A stretch of 64,000 nucleotides of DNA, from assembly GCF_030272615.1 (NCBI RefSeq), contig NC_081405.1, positions 567,979,095-568,043,094 of the forward strand, given 5' to 3'. Under the pieces are notes generated by a model. That model saw only the letters and a list, made by a program, of their open reading frames with translations. It was not told the DNA's origin and did no database searches. The position numbers and the translations under genes are program-made. This document shows positions 60,625 through 64,000 of the stretch, piece after piece. Position 1 is the first letter of the stretch, and every line of letters begins with the position of its first letter. Source of the stretch: Cryptomeria japonica. Its lineage: Eukaryota > Streptophyta > Pinopsida > Cupressales > Cupressaceae.

Positions 60625-61675
60625 TTATAGATAATTTAATATCATCTACACTATTTTGGTCTCATATCTTATAATGTTGAAATTTTGTACTTAGTAGGAC
60701 TTGATCTCTAGGCAGCTCATTAAGAACCATTCAACTTCACCAACAAACCAAATGCCCATTGATTCATATATTTAAATTATGAGACAATCTATTTTTCAAA
60801 ATTTAATAATATAGTTTTTGTGTCAATCTCAGTTGATCTATATTTTAGGAGTAATGGTTTACAAGAATGCATCTCTTATGAATATGAATGATCCACTTAA
60901 CACTCATTTGATTTAGGTGATGCTTCTTAAGTAGGATGATCACTTGCCAGGAATTCTTGATGCTTCAACCTATCTAGCATCAGTTAGATGTAATCATTTC
61001 TAAAAAGATAATTCATAATCATGGAAGATAGGTTCTTATAAATCACTACATATAAGATATGGGCCAATGAAGAATAAAATTCATGTGCATAGAATATGCT
61101 AGGATTTCACCTTATAGAGGAGTAGTACACATACCTTCTTGCTAGACAAATTATTCATTTGTTACCACCTCTAAAATTGAAAGTTACATATCCGGTAATG
61201 GCATACTCTCACATTAAAATCAAATTTAAACATTATCCAATTGGTTCTAATCTCTACATCTTCCATTTATTATCTTGGTTCATATTTGTGGGTATGGAAT
61301 TAACCTAGTCACTTTCATGTGCATAGATATACAACTCAAACTTTCAAAACTCAAGTTTCAAAGAGAACCTTACCAATCTTTTTGTTACTAGCCATTGTCC
61401 ATTGATCTATTGTACATTTGTGCGAATTTTTATGTCATGATCTATTTAAGAACATCAATTCTCCATTTGAGATCATGAAAGAAAACCTAGGTAGAATCTA
61501 GATCAAAGAGAATTCATGACTCATACATAAAGAGCATAAGTAAAGAATTAGTGTTGTATCATTTAGTTACATCATCCAGGCATACTATATGCTTTTATTT
61601 TATATTTTATATGTGTTCATTTTAATTAAATAGATTCGTCCAAGGGCTTGACTGAAGCAAAGGAATCCTTTGTTT
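60625..61675. repeat. Repeat R, copy 2 (uninterrupted)
   Basis: Contains in one piece the segments that copy 1 has at 29050-29619, 51501-51918 and 59985-60115. It therefore serves as the empty-site reference for the gypsy-3 and LTR-element insertions. No ORF. Nature unknown. Confidence 0.8.
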
Positions 61676-61735
61676 AATACTATCAGAAGTTGAGAGGTGG
61701 GGGGGTTGAATTAACATATACCGACAAGTGGCGTG

Positions 61736-62466
61736 TGTTGGATCTTGGTCTTAATGGAATCCTTGGTGAATATAATTGTTTGGTTACTTGATTTAGGTCC
61801 ATGCTATGTAATGTAAATCATAATATTGGTCTGGTGGTATCATGTGATGTAATTTTTGTAATTATGGGTTTATGGGTTTAGGGTTTAGCCGACCTTGTCA
61901 ATAAGGTTGATGATCTATATTAATAGGTGACTTATTCATGTAATATGGGATGCGATGGTTATGGTTGGTTCATTTTGCATTATCAGAGAAATAATTAAGT
62001 GCAAATAAATTCATATCATTAAGGTGAAGGTTGGAAAGGTTTTGTATTGCAGAGAAGACATTAGTGCTTAACCGAAACTGTATCAGGCATTTGTAGACAC
62101 TACTTTCACAGTTCATTATTTTCTGGATTGTAGTCTGATGATTTTGTAAGTTAACGAGACTTCCCTTTGTGATGAGCAGTGCACTCTAGGTTGTTGGCCT
62201 TTTTGCGTGTGCAGACCCCATTGTAATTATTCACAATACTACTACAAAGTATTCATCTGATTGTGGGTAGGGTTTCCCATCGTGGTTTTTCCCTTTTTGG
62301 GTTTTCCACGTCAAAATATTGGTGTTATGTGTGTTTTGCTTTCATGTTATATTCTTCATTGAGTTGTGCTTCGGTATAAGGTTTATAATTGAATTAATTG
62401 TTGTTATTGTTAGTAAACTGATTCACCCCCCTCTCAATTTACTACTGATATTAGTGCATTCCAACA
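61736..62466 (+). repeat. Copia-5 5' LTR
   Basis: 731 bp from TGTTGGATC to ...GCATTCCAACA. Contains cgtggtttttccctttttgg and gttttccacgtcaaaat (62281-62318), the reverse complement of the block in the copia-1 and copia-2 LTRs. The upstream 61676-61735 (gagaggtgggggggttgaatt) looks like the end of a minus-strand copia LTR. Confidence 0.75.
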
Positions 62467-62468
62467 AT

Positions 62469-62480
62469 TGGTATCAGAGC
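62469..62480 (+). other. Copia-5 primer-binding site
   Basis: tggtatcagagc, the perfect initiator-Met tRNA site, two bases after the LTR end CCAACA. Confidence 0.95.
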
Positions 62481-62521
62481 AAGGTCCTCTCTATAGAAGC
62501 TTAAATGCTTGAGGAGATCCG

Positions 62522-62641
62522 ATGGCAACTACATCTAGTTCCACATTCAATCGTTACTAGAAGGAGAGTCCAAGATTTGATGGTACAAATTACAAGATAT
62601 GGAAGGAGTGAATGAAGATTGATCTCAGATGTCTTTGTGAG
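62522..62641 (+). pseudogene. Copia-5 gag, first 40 codons only
   Basis: ATG at 62522 begins MATTSSSTFNRY, then a stop, KESPRFDGTNYKIWKE, a stop, MKIDLRCLCE. This is the same gag start as copia-1 and copia-2 (FDG-NY-IWK). Similarity ends at 62641, so the rest of the element is deleted or replaced. Confidence 0.85.
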
Positions 62642-64000
62642 GCCTCACCTCGACTCAGTCTGACATTCAGTGGATTTTATATTTTAGACTATTATGGATA
62701 CTTTATTTTGATGCATTTTGAGACTTAGAACTTATATGATTTCAGGATTTGGATAACATTGCTATGATTTGATGATTTACTTACATGCTTTATGAGATAG
62801 AACTCTACATGATTATTAGATAGAATGATATTGCAATGATAGATGTCGTTATTGAATTTGCAGGACTTTACTCTGAATATAGAACTATGGTGTATGTTTA
62901 GTTTTTGTGAATTGGGATGAAATTTGCTTATGTGAATTTGCTTGATAAAGATGTATTCAATCTGTGCAGATGAAAATTGTATGCAAGTAATGATGTGTAT
63001 TGTTATATTATTGAATTATATTATATTTGGATATTTGGAAGTACTAATGTGTAAATTGAGATGCGCAGGAAATTTACCATGTGACCATGGAAAATTATGG
63101 AGAATCAAACCTAGACTTATGTATGTTCGTAAGCCAGGGTTTGTCTATTTGGACAGACAACACCCCGTTTGTGTTGTATTTTATTCGTATCAGTATATGC
63201 TGCATGAGTGTTAAATGTTAATTAAATTTATTGTGTAAAAACCTCAAGAGACAATTTCATGTTTTATTTTTGTAAAAGTGTTTTATTTGTGTCACTTGAC
63301 ACGTGTGTATTTAAATTTAAATGTTTTATTTTGTCTCTTGGTGGGAAAGTGTTTAATTATAGTTTTCTTAATAAATTAATGTGTTGTCATAAATACTTTG
63401 GGAATATAATATTTGGAGTGGTCAACTTATGTTTGACCCGAAAATAAACTTCAGAGGGGTTTAAAATGGGTTAAATGAACACTTAGGGGTAGTTTAATAG
63501 GGTTTCCTAAAGCCCATAAGGTATACCTAGGGATTAGGGGTAATTTTAGGCAAGTTTCTACTTTATAATGATCTTTTTAACGCTTTAAAAATTGGCTTTT
63601 CTGAGTTGAGCGAAAATTGAAAATTGAAGTTAAATCAAATCAAGATTTTTCTTTTTGGAAGGAGAGTCTTTTTGCATTTTGCTTTCTTTCTTCTTTTTGG
63701 TTTTTTTTAGAATCCTGTGAGAACTCAGAGAGTGAGCTTCTTAAGGAAGATTTTTGGGAATAGCAGGGTAATCACCCACTCTCCATTTTTGGAGACAGAA
63801 GAAAATTTGGAAAGAAAATAATGTCATGGAATAGAGAAATTGAATAAGGGTAGAAGGAAAAAGATTTGTGGATTGGGCAGCTCTTCATCAGATATCATAA
63901 TAACCTTTGGGCAGATTAAGGTTGGTTTCAATTATTATTTGTAATGTCTTCTTCTTGTTTATGTCTGGAAGTTGTTTGTATAAGAATCTGTGTTCTTGAA
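62642..64000. other. No gene recognised
   Basis: T-rich plus strand without convincing coding sequence. A stretch near 63400-63580 with tttataatg (63562) and later purine-rich DNA could be the promoter end of an unrecognised LTR or gene, but nothing confirms it. Confidence 0.35.

Overview
The window looks like repeat-dominated nuclear DNA from a land plant with a large genome. Every clear coding trace belongs to plant-type Ty1/copia, Ty3/gypsy and LINE elements primed by or related to initiator-Met tRNA sites, to one DNA transposon, or to a topoisomerase I pseudogene. The heavy nesting of old, stop-riddled elements would suit a conifer or other gymnosperm, but this is an inference and nothing here is species-diagnostic. 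I found no convincing intact host gene; one short ORF at 27889-28221 is a weak candidate.

Layout. 1-6045: copia-1, minus strand, degenerate, 3' LTR cut by the window edge. 6046-15569: copia-3, a gag-only minus-strand copia, split by a plus-strand gypsy array (6941-13512) with the order LTR-internal-LTR-internal-LTR, both internals coding only gag and protease. 15570-17990: no gene, with a long TA/TACATG microsatellite. 17990-25900: three diverged tandem copies of a unit of about 2 kb carrying fragments of DNA topoisomerase I on the minus strand; the middle copy is split by a 5'-truncated LINE. 25900-29050: AT-rich, one weak ORF. 29050-61675: two copies of a non-coding repeat R, the first of which has been broken open by a series of insertions. 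61736-62641: 5' LTR and gag start of a plus-strand copia. 62642-64000: nothing recognised.

The nest in repeat R has a readable order. A minus-strand gypsy (29620-51500) entered R. A DNA transposon of 17.7 kb (29903-47604) entered the RNase H region of that gypsy, with an imperfect 24-bp terminal inverted repeat and 4-bp target duplication GTAA. A copia element (36752-43496, TSD GAGAG) then entered a 350-bp tandem array inside the transposon. Separately, a non-autonomous LTR element (51919-59979, TSD GCATC) entered the other side of R.

The most interesting object is the DNA transposon. It has two convergent genes: a plus-strand transposase (31878-34736) with a Cys/His-rich region and a D...D...E-like core ending in a GHGKGEHDG motif, and a minus-strand poly-Gln protein (44694-47266) built from many short phase-0 exons, two of them an exon duplication. 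Its ends are crowded with copies of a GCGTACGTGG-like motif. The 4-bp TSD and transposase pattern point to the Sola superfamily, but that is an inference. The second notable object is the 8.1-kb LTR element at 51919-59979, which has no pol and instead carries a coiled-coil/multi-zinc-knuckle gag and a 1,153-codon unknown ORF that has eight in-frame stops but no frameshift.
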